A stretch of 64,000 nucleotides of DNA from Scedosporium boydii (Eukaryota > Ascomycota > Sordariomycetes > Microascales > Microascaceae): NCBI GenBank assembly GCA_002221725.1, contig NJFT01000072.1, positions 108,374-172,373 on the forward strand. The letters are read 5' to 3'. Each line of letters opens with the position of its first letter. Within the stretch, counting starts at the first letter, position 1. The position numbers were made by a program, and so were the translations under genes. The notes under the pieces are model-generated. The model was given only the letters and a program-made list of their open reading frames with translations. It had not been told where the DNA came from and did no database searches. Shown here in pieces: positions 36,328 through 47,284 of the stretch.

Positions 36328-38735
36328 TGTTTTAGAGGTGTGTCGGAAAATCTAAACCCTGGAAAGGCTGGAAGATGGGATTTCTTCGGCGGGTGGTGTG
36401 AGAGACGTGGAGTCTGTCGGATGTGATGTCGCTCACCAACAGGGATGGAAAGGGAAAGCAGGTTCCTCGAAATGCGAACGGGCTACTTCCAACACACAAA
36501 AACCAGTGTTGGACGAGAAGAAGAAAGAAACAATTGCAATTGCTCGTGGGACGAATTGAGGACTCTGGTGCGACGGAGAGGGGATAAATCGAAGGGAGGG
36601 TGAGGAGAAAGGCGGCGGCAGAGTCCGAGAGCACGTTAACTTATTCTTGTATCAAAATTTTGGGGAGTTTCCAAAATAGGATGCCGCCACCCACCAGAGC
36701 GACAGACTGTGAGTCCGAGAGTGACAACGGGACTGGGATAAGTGAAGTACTTGATCATATTTTTACCTACGAATTATACTTGGCTTGAAGTATAGTTAGT
36801 GGGTTTCCGAAGGTAGCGTGGTGTGGAGATACGTACCCTGGAGCTAGAGCGGCTGGTCAACTGCAGTCAACTGGGAATTTCTGGGGACCGCGGCAAAGAC
36901 CGGCGGAAATGTCGCTCGGCTTCTCTTTCCAGATTGAACTTTGCAAATTCTCTACATCTGATTGGCTTCAATTTTCTTGTCAGCGACGTCCCTCCGCGAC
37001 CTTTTTTCTCGAACCTACGCCGAATCCAGACCAGGGAGCGCACTGGTGACTCGGCATTTGCTCTCATTTGGCTGGCATTTGCTAATCCTTTCGTTCTCGT
37101 TTTCGTTTTTCTCCTGCCCCCCTGGCGCATCGGACCACCATTATGGCGTGCGACTTCCTAGATCCTCGGAGATGTCCTCTCAGACAGAGTGGTATCAAAT
37201 TTTCTCGTCGCTTTTCAATCCATCCAAGAATGCTTCAAAAGTCATTGAACCCCGTGAGGATATAGCAACCTTAATCCAACAGGTTACGGCCGTCGTTATC
37301 TTTACATGACTCAGGATATTGTACTTCGCATTAATGTAGCGCGGCGTCTCATCTCAGGCCGCCTCGAGCATTCTGAGCAAGCCAATGGGAAGTTCGGAAA
37401 CAAGTTATCAGTGTTCAATAAAGCGAATATCTTCATCTCAATTGGACAATTGAGTGCAAGAGGAAGCCCTGGTCGACTCAGCTCAATATGCTTATTCTTC
37501 TTTGCAGGGTCCCACTAGTCCCCTTGTTCACCTTGGCTTGACATAGTGTACTTGTGCACACTAAATGATGGTCTGGCCTGAACTATGTACACCATTGATG
37601 CCACTAATGATGTCTTGATTGAAATCCGGGGCCGTCGAAATCCATAGGCCTAGAAAGGCCTTTCCGCGCCTCGGCCGAGTTACACCCGGGCTCGGAGCCC
37701 AAAGCCGTCGCGGCCCCGGACTTCATCCGGTATCATTACGACGATAGCTACTCAGTACATATCGCCGGAGTGTCCATGACATCGGAGCTGTCCTTTCGCC
37801 TTGCAAGTTCCTATCACCATTTGGCATATATCGGCGGCTGGCACCGGAGGGGCAGGTATTCCTTGTTATTAAACATATCGAATTTGTCCTTGCTCGGATG
37901 GATCTTGCATCTCTTGGCCCCTCTCCCGTTTCACCCCCGATAGAATGTTCGATCAATGTTACATCTCTTTTACCTGCCAGGGCCGCACAGGCAAAAGGGC
38001 ACCGCCATCCAGAACCAAAAATTGGTTAGCAATCTCAACTTGAGAATGAGGACTTGCACGCCAGCTTCTACGACCATCGCCATCAAACTCATCACTGAGT
38101 AACACGGAAAGGAAGAATGGCTCCTGACCTACTCTTTCATCGGCGAATAAACCACCCAGTATGGACTATTCCTCGACGGAGCACAAAGACTCCATCACTA
38201 TCATTCATTTCGATGAGCCGTGAATGACAGAGCACTTCCACACCGTTCCAGCCTGGCTCACCTTTGGCCCCCTGCTCGCGAACTTCACATACTTCATGAA
38301 CTTCGCGAACCCCAATACCGTTTTTTGTTTCCAACTGACTCGACCTTTCCTTGACAGGACAGACTTGTTAATCATGCTCCTTCTTGTTTTTCTATTTCTA
38401 TTGTTCCCCCAAGCCGACAATAAACAATGGGGAAGACGTGACTCGAATCTTTTCCTCAGCTCACATCAGGGCTCAACCTAATCTCCTCCATCACTCGACC
38501 TTACTCTTCTACTCACTCGACTTGGAGTACTCTCTTCTTCGGCGAGTTCGTCTCTCCTCTACTTCTCGTCGCTCTAGATTCGTTATTCGTGCTTGTAAAG
38601 TCCTCGCGCCCTCTATTATTTTTTCCCCCATCGTTCTAACAACCCCGTCCTAGGAGAAGCGTCTCGCGATCTTCTACCCACCCTCGTTTTGGCATTCTCT
38701 TCATTCCTTTACTCGTAACTCAGAATTTGGCGGCC
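36328..38735. other. Intergenic region between divergent genes
   Basis: Holds the HEM2 promoter on the left and the promoter and a pyrimidine-rich leader of the next gene on the right. A 45-codon frame at 37172-37309 (MSSQTEWYQIFSSLFNPSKN...) has a fair start context but no recognisable family. Nothing else is seen. Confidence 0.5.
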
Positions 38736-40754
38736 ATGGCACCCCCGGCTGGTGATCCCCCGAACGGAAAGAAACTCCGTAAGGCTTTCACCTTCGGTTC
38801 TCGCTCTGAGATGAGAGAGGCTGAAGGTTCAATGAGTGAGTTAGATTCTTCTTTTCCATCCTTTTTTTCTTCTCCTACATCTCTATTTGGAAGGGAAAAA
38901 AACATTGGCCATGTCATATCGGACAGGGAGACTGACATCGCATCTTTTCAGAGCATCATGGTAAGAAATCCATCACCAAGATGGATATTGGTTACCCCCA
39001 GCTGCAGCCAACTCTGGCCCATGATGCCATTGGCATTTTGAACACCGATGCGTTTGAACGAACTGTTGCCCATCCCCAGGACAGTAAGGGTAAAGGAAAA
39101 CAGAAAGCCGGCGGTATGTTGTCTCCTATTCTCACACTGGCAGTCCGTGGACTGTAGAAGTTACTAACTATGAGGTATCACAGATCACAACGGTTCAGGC
39201 AACATGTACTTGAATCCTAATGCCAACATTGAAGGCAACGTTGCCGAAGCCGTGGATGAGCTTTCACCTCTCCCTATGGCCGGCCAGAATCGCCATACGA
39301 TGAAGTCACGATACAGCTATGGATCTGGCAATGAGCCCGACAAGGTAGGCATCGCCCGTACCAGCTCGACTTCCAAGACATCGGAGTCTGCCAAAATTGG
39401 CTCTCATGGCATCGAACTTGCCCGTTCCACCACCACGTCGTTCTCGCCCGTCACGGCTCATGCAGGGCCTTCTATTAAGACGCCGGGTGCTTCGGCTTAC
39501 TACGATGCCGAGGAGATGAATCGAAAGGTCAGTGCCATGCTGGCTGCCACGGCCGCTCTGGAGGGAAGAACCCCCTTGAATGAGCCTACGCCTTCGAAGA
39601 TGTCCGTCATGAAGAATAAAGTGATGGCCAAGATGTCCAGCATCTGGAGCCGAATCCATGACAAGAAACCCCAGAAGGAAGCTGAGGATGAGAAGGCTAA
39701 GCCGATGGCTCCTGTTCTTCGTCAGACTCGCCATATTTCCTCGCCAGTCAAGGATACGGGAGCTCGCACCATCGCTCCTGGAAACACTGGCGGCTACAAG
39801 GCGGAGACCGTTACGCCGTCTTACCGAATCGCTCGAAAGCCGGTTCCTTCCGGTTCGCGTGTCAGTCTACCTGCCGGAAATCTCGGACAGAGTAGCCCCA
39901 CCGCCAACCCTTTTGCCGACCAGGAAGTTAGTGCTTCGGTCACCGGTAGTGATCCGGTGCCACCGACTGCCAGACAGCATGGAGTTTCCCAGTTTGGCCA
40001 TGAAGTCGTCAACCCTTTCAACAGTGAGGGAGATTTCCATTTTCATATGAATGATCTTTTGGCCACTAGCCCCATTGCCGCGTCTACCCCACGAGGTTCG
40101 CGTCAGCAGAAGGTAACTGCTCACGTCGGCCTTGGCCAAGAGGGACAGCAAGTTGCTTACAGTCCCAGACCCGGCAGCTCCAGCACCGCCCATGCCTCTT
40201 CAGATGACGAGGATGGCAATCTCAGCGACTGTAGTGGCCAGACCGTCATTGTCCGAAAGGAATATCACAAGGAGTTCTCCGACCTGAACCGACGTATCAA
40301 CAACCCCTCGGACGAGCACGAGGGCCTGGAAGATGTCCAGAGCGACACCGTCGCCAAGATGAAGAAACACCCTTCTCCCAGCAAGGAAGAGCTGGAGGAA
40401 CTTGAGGAGCAATTCCAGATACTCGCTCCCACTGTGTACAATCCCCACGCCACAGACGATGAGTTGGCTAACATCGCGGTTGAAATCGCCAAGGCAATCC
40501 CTGTCGTTGCGCGTCACATACCCCAGCGTCCCGCCGAGGTTTCCGCCAGTGGAAGTGCCTCTGGATCGGGCCAAGCTGACGCTCAGCCAGTCCCTGCAGT
40601 CAGGACCGTGACCGTCCTTCCTCCTACTGCCTGGGTTCCTCGAGGTCGCCTTTCCAGGCGGACTCGTCGCCTGGGAGAGCCCAGTGGTTCTCAGTCCACG
40701 ACTGGCAACAGCAGCAACAACAACAATGGAAATCATTGGAGTGGCCTGCAGTAA
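38736..40754 (+). CDS. Unrecognised disordered protein, three exons
   Basis: Exons 38736-38835, 38952-39113 and 39184-40754 join in frame to 610 aa. Introns are 38836-38951 (GTGAGT) and 39114-39183 (GTATGT, TTACTAAC branch point, CAG). I do not recognise a domain. The N-terminus is basic (NGKKLRKAFTFGSRSE). An ordered-looking stretch in exon 2 reads DIGYPQLQPTLAHDAIGILN. About residues 190-250 contain a charged helix (MNRKVSAMLAATAALEG ... KNKVMAKMSSIWSRIHDKKP). Around 370-390 is VNPFNSEGDFHFHMNDLL. About 485-540 form a helical segment (SKEELEELEEQFQILAPTVY, then NPHATDDELANIAVEIAKA). The end is Ser/Asn-rich. No signal peptide or membrane helix is seen. Clean splice signals and regular codon use make it a real gene. 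Function is unknown. Confidence 0.82.
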
Positions 40755-41527
40755 ATGGTCGGACAGTGTCCATACACTTTCCCACGCGGCACAGGCGTTT
40801 GCCATTCACTACATTTCCTCTCACGATCAAGAAGGCTTTGACGTTTGTCTTCCTTTTCCTACTCACGGCCTACTTCGTCACTTCAGTCCCTAGGGGACTC
40901 TTCTTCTGTTATCATCCGACTCCGTCGATGCCTTCTATTTGGTTTTGAGATTGAGTTCAACTCTCGTGTAGCATCAGCAAAGGCGTTGAGGGCGCATTAT
41001 GCATACTTGTCATTCAACTAAGAAGCTCATTCGGCGTCTCGCGTTTAATGACCAGTCAAAACTGGGGTGGAGGGTATTGGATTCTGATTTCCCTTAGCGT
41101 TACACAGGTAATGAATACTTACTTCTACGAGTCCTCTCGAGATCATCGTCTACAACTGTAGGAATTGCCCCTTTCCCGTAGTCAGTCGTAGTTAAGGATC
41201 TTGTAATTTCTAAACGTCTAGAAATTCATAAATTTTGCTACCAAACTGCTCATACAGCAGGCATTTTTACTCTATAAATCGATGTCTTCACGCGAGTCTT
41301 CTTCCCGCCCTGTGGAACTCCTCTAAACCTGGCAGTTGCGTCTGGGGCTTTCTGTTTCTGCCATGTGCGAATAACTTCGTGTTGTCCTCCCATTTACCAA
41401 CCTCCAACATTTCTGTTTCCAAGCCCGCCGGGCAGAACAAAATGCTGAAACACTCAATTAAACGGATTTGAGTAGACCACTACCAAGGAGATCCTCTTCT
41501 CGCCTGTTATCGAGGCGTCCTCACACC
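40755..41527. other. Intergenic region
   Basis: 3' region of the disordered-protein gene and promoter of the amidohydrolase gene. No gene or clear element recognised. Confidence 0.5.
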
Positions 41528-43429
41528 ATGGAGGCATCCCGCTTTTACACCTGGCTCTTTGCCCTTCTTATCGGAGCGGTCGCCGTCGCCCTGGGATTCA
41601 TTACACTACAACGACCACTGGTACCACTCATTGACGACGAAGTAGTATACTGCTACGAAGGAATTAGGACACATGATGAGGCTTTGCCCACCGCCAGCTG
41701 CTTTGGCGTTCGAGAGGGCAGGTTCAGTCGCGTCGTGTCTAAGGGCGGTGAGGGTGAGGATGAATCTCTGGCGAGTCAGCGCAGCGATGGGTATGTCATC
41801 CCCGGACTCTGGGATGGCCACGGGCACCTAATGCAGTATGGAGAGTTTCTGCATTCGGTGGATCTATTCGGGACCAAGAGCTTCGAGGAGGTGAGACAAA
41901 GGTTGGCGGAGTATGTGGAGGCAAACCCTGGTGCCGGCTCAAAAGATGAGTGGGTGAGGGGTGTGGGATGGGATCAGATGGCCCTCGGAAGAATGCCAAC
42001 GGCGGTACGTGGAATATGTGGGATATAATCATACTCCTTTCCTTATGTCGAGACGAGAAATGGGAAGCTGACAGGTGGATCGTAGGACGACCTCAAGGTA
42101 GATTCGGCCTTACGTGAGATCTACATAATGTTCGATCGGGTCGACGTCCATTGCACATGGGTATCTCAAGCTGTGCTAGATCTGCTACCGGAAGATATTA
42201 AGGACATCCCGGGAGGCGAGATTATCAGAGAGCCTGGAATGGGAGTGTTCTGCGACAATGCCATGGACATGGTTTACGGCCTATTCCCAGAGCCAGGCAG
42301 GACGAAGAAACAAGAGTTCACCCGCACTGCAATGCGTAACCTGAACAGGGTCGGACTTGTGGGGATGCACAATGCTGGGGAATATCCCAAAACCCTCGAA
42401 ATCTTCGAGGAGATGGCGGACGAGGACGAGTGGACGGTCCGCGTATACTCGATGGCCGAATGCCCGGAGCGCAACACTTTCTGCCCCGACATGGTTAAGA
42501 AGGTTGATAGACCTGATGGGCGATTTACTGTGAGAAGTATAAAGCTGTTTGCAGGTAAGGTGAACTTCTGAAATTCTAGCCTAGGGTACTTTCGTATTAT
42601 ACTTTTATCTTCATCTCACTGATCATTTGCCTGACTAGACGGTGCGCTGGGAAGCTGGGGCAGTGCGATGATCGAGCCATACAGTGACCGACCCGATACG
42701 TCCGGATCGCTGCTTGTCAATAAATCTACGTTGATAAACGTGGCCAAATCATGGGCGACCGAGGGCTTCCAAGTCAATATCCATGCTATCGGAGATCTAG
42801 CAAATAGATATGCCGTTGATGCCCTCGAGGACTCTCTCAAGACCCTTTGCCCAAACGCAGTTAATCTCGCAGACTGTCAGGCGAGCAATCGTTTCCGTAT
42901 CGAACATGCTCAGATTATACACCCGGATGACCAGGAAAGAATACGCTCTATAGGGTTGATACCTTCTATTCAGCCAACGCATGCGACTTCCGATATGAAG
43001 TACGCCGAGGAGAGACTTGGCCCAGAGCGCACATCGACGGAAGCGTACCGAATGCGGTCGCTCCTGGATTTAAATCCCATACTGGGAAGCGACTTTCCCG
43101 TTGAGCCGCCCAGCCCATTCCAGGGTATTTTCGCAGCCGTCACCAGACGGAGTCCCCATACCGGGTTGGGGGTAGGGGGAAGCCCAGACGGATGGCAAAC
43201 AAACGAGACGCTGACGCTGGACCAAGCCCTTCGTGGTTTTACCACCGGAGTGGCGTACGGCGGGTTCATGGAAGGAAAGGCGGGACTTATCAAGGCAGGG
43301 GCTTTCGCCGATTGGGTGGTTATGGACAAGCCTGTCGAGGCTTTGGATGTGGATGAGCTCCGAGATCTCAGGGTCAAAGAGACCTGGGTCGGAGGCAGGC
43401 TTGTTTACAGAAGGGGAGATCAGTCTTGA
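41528..43429 (+). CDS. Amidohydrolase family 3 protein with N-terminal membrane anchor
   Basis: Exons 41528-42004, 42086-42554 and 42639-43429 encode 578 aa. The open frame extends 20 codons upstream, but the first ATG is 41528. Residues 8-27 (TWLFALLIGAVAVALGFITL) are a signal anchor, so the enzyme body probably faces the secretory lumen or outside. The metal-binding HxH is H98/H100 (GLWDGHGHL). Further metal or active-site blocks are NIHAIGDLANR, FRIEHAQII and GSDFPVEPPSPFQG. The C-terminal AGAFADWVVMDK with KETWVGGRLVY is the typical end of YtcJ-like amidohydrolases. These cleave C-N bonds in amides, but the substrate is unknown. The first acceptor must be TAG at 42084-42085, because the CAG eleven bases earlier leads to a stop. 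Confidence 0.9.
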
Positions 43430-44057
43430 GGTGCTAGGAATACAATTCGCACAGTGGACCGAGCTGTTTATGTAATAATTGAGAAGCTCAAGCTGTTAAC
43501 GAGTCTTGGCAAAGTGGGAAGGAGCTATCGTAAAGAGGCGAGGGGCAGATGGTCAGCCCACTCAGCACTATGATGCAACTATCCAAGGAAGGAAAACCAA
43601 CCAATTCAGGAAGACAACCCAGCCACGACACCAGGCAACTGTTGGTTTGCTTCTTCATTGCTCTATTCTGAGATACAGGATAGTTTGAGATTGCGGCTGA
43701 GTACAATAGGTCGCATCCCGTCTCTCTCATACTCTCATTCGTGTCCAGATCGTGGATGGACTTCGAAGTAGTAGGGTCGGCGAGCCATTGATATGATTGT
43801 ACGAAGTAGCTGTGAACGGATGTCAGCACAAACCCAGGTAATTCCCTGCATAACTTATCAATTCGTTCCTCCTTCAGCCACACCCCATCTTCTTCCACCT
43901 CTTCAGCTCGTAAGCCGTACCTCAATACCTTTACTCCCTCTCTCCCCATCTCCGCGCTCCTGATCCCCCTGATATTCTTTTGTCGTACCACTCGTTTCTC
44001 GATCGCCCCGACCCCCGATATCCCGCGGCCTCGTCTAGTGCTATTGCCGTCATCACC
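43430..44057. other. Intergenic region with one TACGAAGTA copy
   Basis: Promoter and leader of the kelch gene. The dispersed 9-mer lies at 43800-43808, about 250 bases before the kelch start. The open frame continues 26 codons upstream of the first ATG but only from a TTG. Confidence 0.55.
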
Positions 44058-45632
44058 ATGGAGTCTTTCCAGGCGCTCAAGCGCCGCACAACCGAAATCC
44101 TTCAATCGATCCCACAGTCCCTCCCGCAGTCCGTTCCGTCGAGCAAGCCCACAATCCCGACGATGAGGGGCACCTGGGAGAAGGTCGACCTGCCGCCCCT
44201 ACCCCGCTCTTCCCACTCCGTCGACGTCGTCTCCGGCTCCGCTTACATCTTTGGCGGCGAGTTCAATCCCCGTCAGCCCGTGAACAACGACGTCCATGTC
44301 ATAAACCTGCCCCTCAGTCTCAGCGCGTCGGCCGATTCATATCCCGTGAAAGCTACCCCGCCCCAGAAGGAAGGAAGCAGTACCTCCTCGAACCAACAGA
44401 AGGGCCTTACCGAAGTTTCACTTGGCGGCGAGGACACGGCGACAGCCACCGACCTGCCGGAGAAGGAAGAGGCTAAGCAGCCCGAGCCAAAGGTTCCCTC
44501 TGGACTCGGAGACGTACCACCCGCGCGCGTCGGACATGCCAGCGCCACCATAGGCAGCCGGATCTTCGTGTTCGGCGGTCGTGGAGGACCTGATATGACG
44601 CTGCTAGAAGAATCCGGCCGAGTCTGGGTCTTTGATACGAGGAACCACACGTGGACCTACCTCGATCCCGCCCCGGCCGCTGCCGGTGCTGTCGCGCGCT
44701 TCCCTCCTGCCAGGAGCTACCACGCCGCCGCCGCGATCGACCATCCCAGGGACTTCCCGAGCGCCCACCGCCCAAAACCAGCGACCTGGCACGACTGGGC
44801 CATGGGCGACAGCGCAAAAGTCGGAATCCCGCAGGCCCCCATCGTCGGCAACGTCGCGGCCGGCGCCGTAGACGAGGAGGATGAAGGCTACGGCACGTTC
44901 TTCATCCACGCCGGCTGCCTCGCAGGCGGTGAGCGGGCCAATGATATCTGGGCTTTTGACGTGCGCTCGAAGGTCTGGAGCGAGCTGCCGACTCCGCCTG
45001 GTCCCGCAAGGGGTGGGACGTCGATCTGTGTGACCAAGGGGAAGATATTCCGCTTCGGCGGCTTCGACGGCAAGCAGGAGCTAGGCGGCCAGGTCGACGT
45101 GCTCCACCTCGCCGCTGATTTCTTCGATGATGTCGCCTCGAAGGGTGAGGTTGCAGTAACTACCCGGCATGGCTGGGAGACTCTTACACCTATCCCCCAG
45201 GCCGACACGCTAGATCCCGATCTATGGCCCGCGCCTCGAAGCGTGTCTTCCCTCCTTCCCGTTCATGTCCACGGCAGGGATTATCTTCTCCTTCTCATGG
45301 GTGAGGAAAGCCCCAGCAGCGATGGCCATAACGCCGCTGGTACATTCCTCTCCGACGCCTGGGTGTTCAGCATCCCCACCCCTCACGGCGGTTCCATCAA
45401 GGACACCGTCTTTAGCGCCATTGGAAGGAAAGCCGCTTCGAGGGAAGGCAGGTGGACTCAAGTCACGGCCGAGCCGTATGATGACGATGTCACTGATGAG
45501 TTGCCCTCGGCGAGAGGGTGGATCTCAGCTGCTCTCGTGGATGAGCTTGAAGAGCCTGCCGTGTTCTTGTGGGGCGGTGTCGGAGACGGGAATGTGCGGT
45601 TGGGCGATGGCTGGATCTTGAGGCTTGGATAG
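44058..45632 (+). CDS. Kelch-repeat beta-propeller protein
   Basis: Single exon of 524 aa from ATG 44058. Kelch repeats show the Gly-Gly and spaced Tyr/Trp pattern: SHSVDVVSGSAYIFGGEFN, RVGHASATIGSRIFVFGGRG with VWVFDTRNHTWTYLD, RSYHAAAAI, FFIHAGCLAGGERANDIWAF with VWSELPTPPGPARGGTS, GKIFRFGGFDGKQELGGQVD, and the final FLWGGVGDGNVRLGDGWILR that closes the propeller. A low-complexity insert (about residues 85-150, Glu/Lys/Pro/Ser-rich) sits between the first two blades. No signal peptide or other domain is present, so it is probably a cytosolic binding or scaffold protein. It resembles galactose-oxidase-like, nitrile-specifier-type kelch proteins of fungi, with no activity assignable. It converges on the NUO-24 gene. 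Confidence 0.9.
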   Translation: MESFQALKRRTTEILQSIPQSLPQSVPSSKPTIPTMRGTWEKVDLPPLPRSSHSVDVVSGSAYIFGGEFNPRQPVNNDVHVINLPLSLSASADSYPVKATPPQKEGSSTSSNQQKGLTEVSLGGEDTATATDLPEKEEAKQPEPKVPSGLGDVPPARVGHASATIGSRIFVFGGRGGPDMTLLEESGRVWVFDTRNHTWTYLDPAPAAAGAVARFPPARSYHAAAAIDHPRDFPSAHRPKPATWHDWAMGDSAKVGIPQAPIVGNVAAGAVDEEDEGYGTFFIHAGCLAGGERANDIWAFDVRSKVWSELPTPPGPARGGTSICVTKGKIFRFGGFDGKQELGGQVDVLHLAADFFDDVASKGEVAVTTRHGWETLTPIPQADTLDPDLWPAPRSVSSLLPVHVHGRDYLLLLMGEESPSSDGHNAAGTFLSDAWVFSIPTPHGGSIKDTVFSAIGRKAASREGRWTQVTAEPYDDDVTDELPSARGWISAALVDELEEPAVFLWGGVGDGNVRLGDGWILRLG

Positions 45633-46164
45633 ATATTGGGTGGTTATGGATTATTATGTGGTTTGCATTTCATTTGTCATTTCCATATATCTTTTTGGTT
45701 TTTTCTCGGATGTTTCCACATAATGGAAAAGCCACGGCAGGGATAACTTATGAACACACAAGGCAGAAGAATGAATTCAATGATGAGCGCCCCGAGGGCT
45801 GGTTTACGACGATGCCGCGTTAGCAAGAATGATCAGGGGCACAGGAATAGGTTAAAGCTGTTACCCTCTAGCGCCCTAGGTTTGTATTCCGAATACACTA
45901 TAAGTTCTTATGTACAAGTATTTCTCCTCGAAGAAGAAACTCCATGCCTCTTTGTATCCCTCCGCTCTCTTCCGTTGCTCGAGGTTAGATAGAGAAGAAT
46001 CTCCACAAAGCCAAGTTACGAGCAAACGGAATCAGGGCATAGTCTCCCCTAGAATTCTCCCCTTTCAAAGAAGTTTCCTTCGGCCCTCTCGCGTTAAACC
46101 ACGCAATATTTCATGTGTCAAAAAAAAAAAAAAAAGCCCGGCAAGTCTCCCCATCGCTGGGATC
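45633..46164. other. Convergent 3' intergenic region
   Basis: Facing 3' UTRs of the kelch and NUO-24 genes, with an A16 run at 46120-46135. No gene is seen. Confidence 0.55.
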
Positions 46165-47284
46165 CTACAAATCCGACCTCGTCGTCTCGGTACCCCAAGG
46201 CTCGGTCGTCAAGTTCGTCTGCCCCGCGCTATTCTCGCAAGTCTTCCTGCCGCTGAGGGGACCGGCGGCGGGGACCTTCTTCGCCGCGGCCGCGGAGCCG
46301 GTGGCGTTGGCGCTCTCGCGGAGGGCGCTGAGGAGCTCGACGACGGTCTCGGGGGTGAGATCCTCGTAGTAGTCGTCGTTGATCTGGATCATGGGGGCGT
46401 TGACGCAGGCGCCGAGGCACTCGACTTCGATGAAGGTGAAGAGGCCGTCGGGGGTGGTCTCGCCCTCCTTGATGTTGAGGTGCTCCTTGATGGCCTTGAC
46501 GATGACGTCGCTTCCGCAGCCGCCGAGTTGGCAGGGAGTCTAGAAACACACAAAAGGCCTCATTAGTTCGTCCTCACTTCTCATTGCTACCTTCGTAAGG
46601 TGGAGATTTTCAACGCGTGAGGGTTGAAAACACAAGACGTCGAGAAGATATACATACAGTCGTGCACGCCTGAACAAAGAACTTGCCCACAGGGGTCCTG
46701 TTGTACATGGTATAGAAAGAAGCGACCTCGTACACTCGCATGGGGGGAACCTCGAGGATCCTGGCAACCTCATTCATGACGCTGATGGAGGTGAAGCCGT
46801 GCTGTCGCTGACCGAGGTCGAGGAGAGGCATGATGGCGGCCTTCTTGTACTGGGGAGGGTAGCGCTTGATGATCTCGGCCATTACAGCCTCGTTCTCGGG
46901 CGTGAACTTGAAGGGAATATCGGGGTTGTTGTCGGGAGTGTTCCGGTGCTGTTCCGAGCGAGCGTTAGCAGTCTGGGCAGCGCAGAGAGCTGTGTCGATG
47001 GCGGGATGAGGTGATAATGGGCCTTCCGAACGAAGGGATTCCCCCGGCCACACCGTCGGTCCCGGATACCAATTGTAGAATCCCGGCCCGTCAATTCGTC
47101 TTCAAGGCCATCTGCTTAATGTTCCGGGTATCAATTGGCACTAGAAAAGACATACCACCATGAGAACATCGCTCTGTTTCCGAGCCGACAGCGTCAGGGA
47201 TCGGAGCTGGATCTGTGGCCGCGCGGTCCGGCAGGCCGCCCGCATCGCCGAGCGGAAGAGCATCGGAGAGAGCTTCGTCGCCAT
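46165..47284 (-). CDS. nuo24: NADH:ubiquinone oxidoreductase 24-kDa subunit (NDUFV2/NuoE)
   Basis: Peripheral-arm subunit of mitochondrial complex I carrying the [2Fe-2S] cluster N1a beside the flavin subunit. Exons 47284-47156, 46948-46658 and 46539-46165 encode 264 aa. Introns are 47155-46949 (GTATGT...CAG) and 46657-46540 (GTATGT...TAG), both in phase 0. The start [20 protein letters not shown] is a classic mitochondrial presequence rich in Arg and Ala. The thioredoxin-like core includes PEVAR-type helices ([20 protein letters not shown]) and [16 protein letters not shown]. Cluster ligands are C138 and C143 ([13 protein letters not shown]), and C181 and C185 ([11 protein letters not shown]). 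The Ala/Lys-rich tail after residue 220 is longer than in bacterial NuoE, as usual in fungi. Confidence 0.96.

Noticed and set aside
37172..37309. Small 45-codon frame MSSQTEWYQIFSSLFNPSKN...
   Set aside because: Fair start context, but no family resemblance or further exon could be identified.
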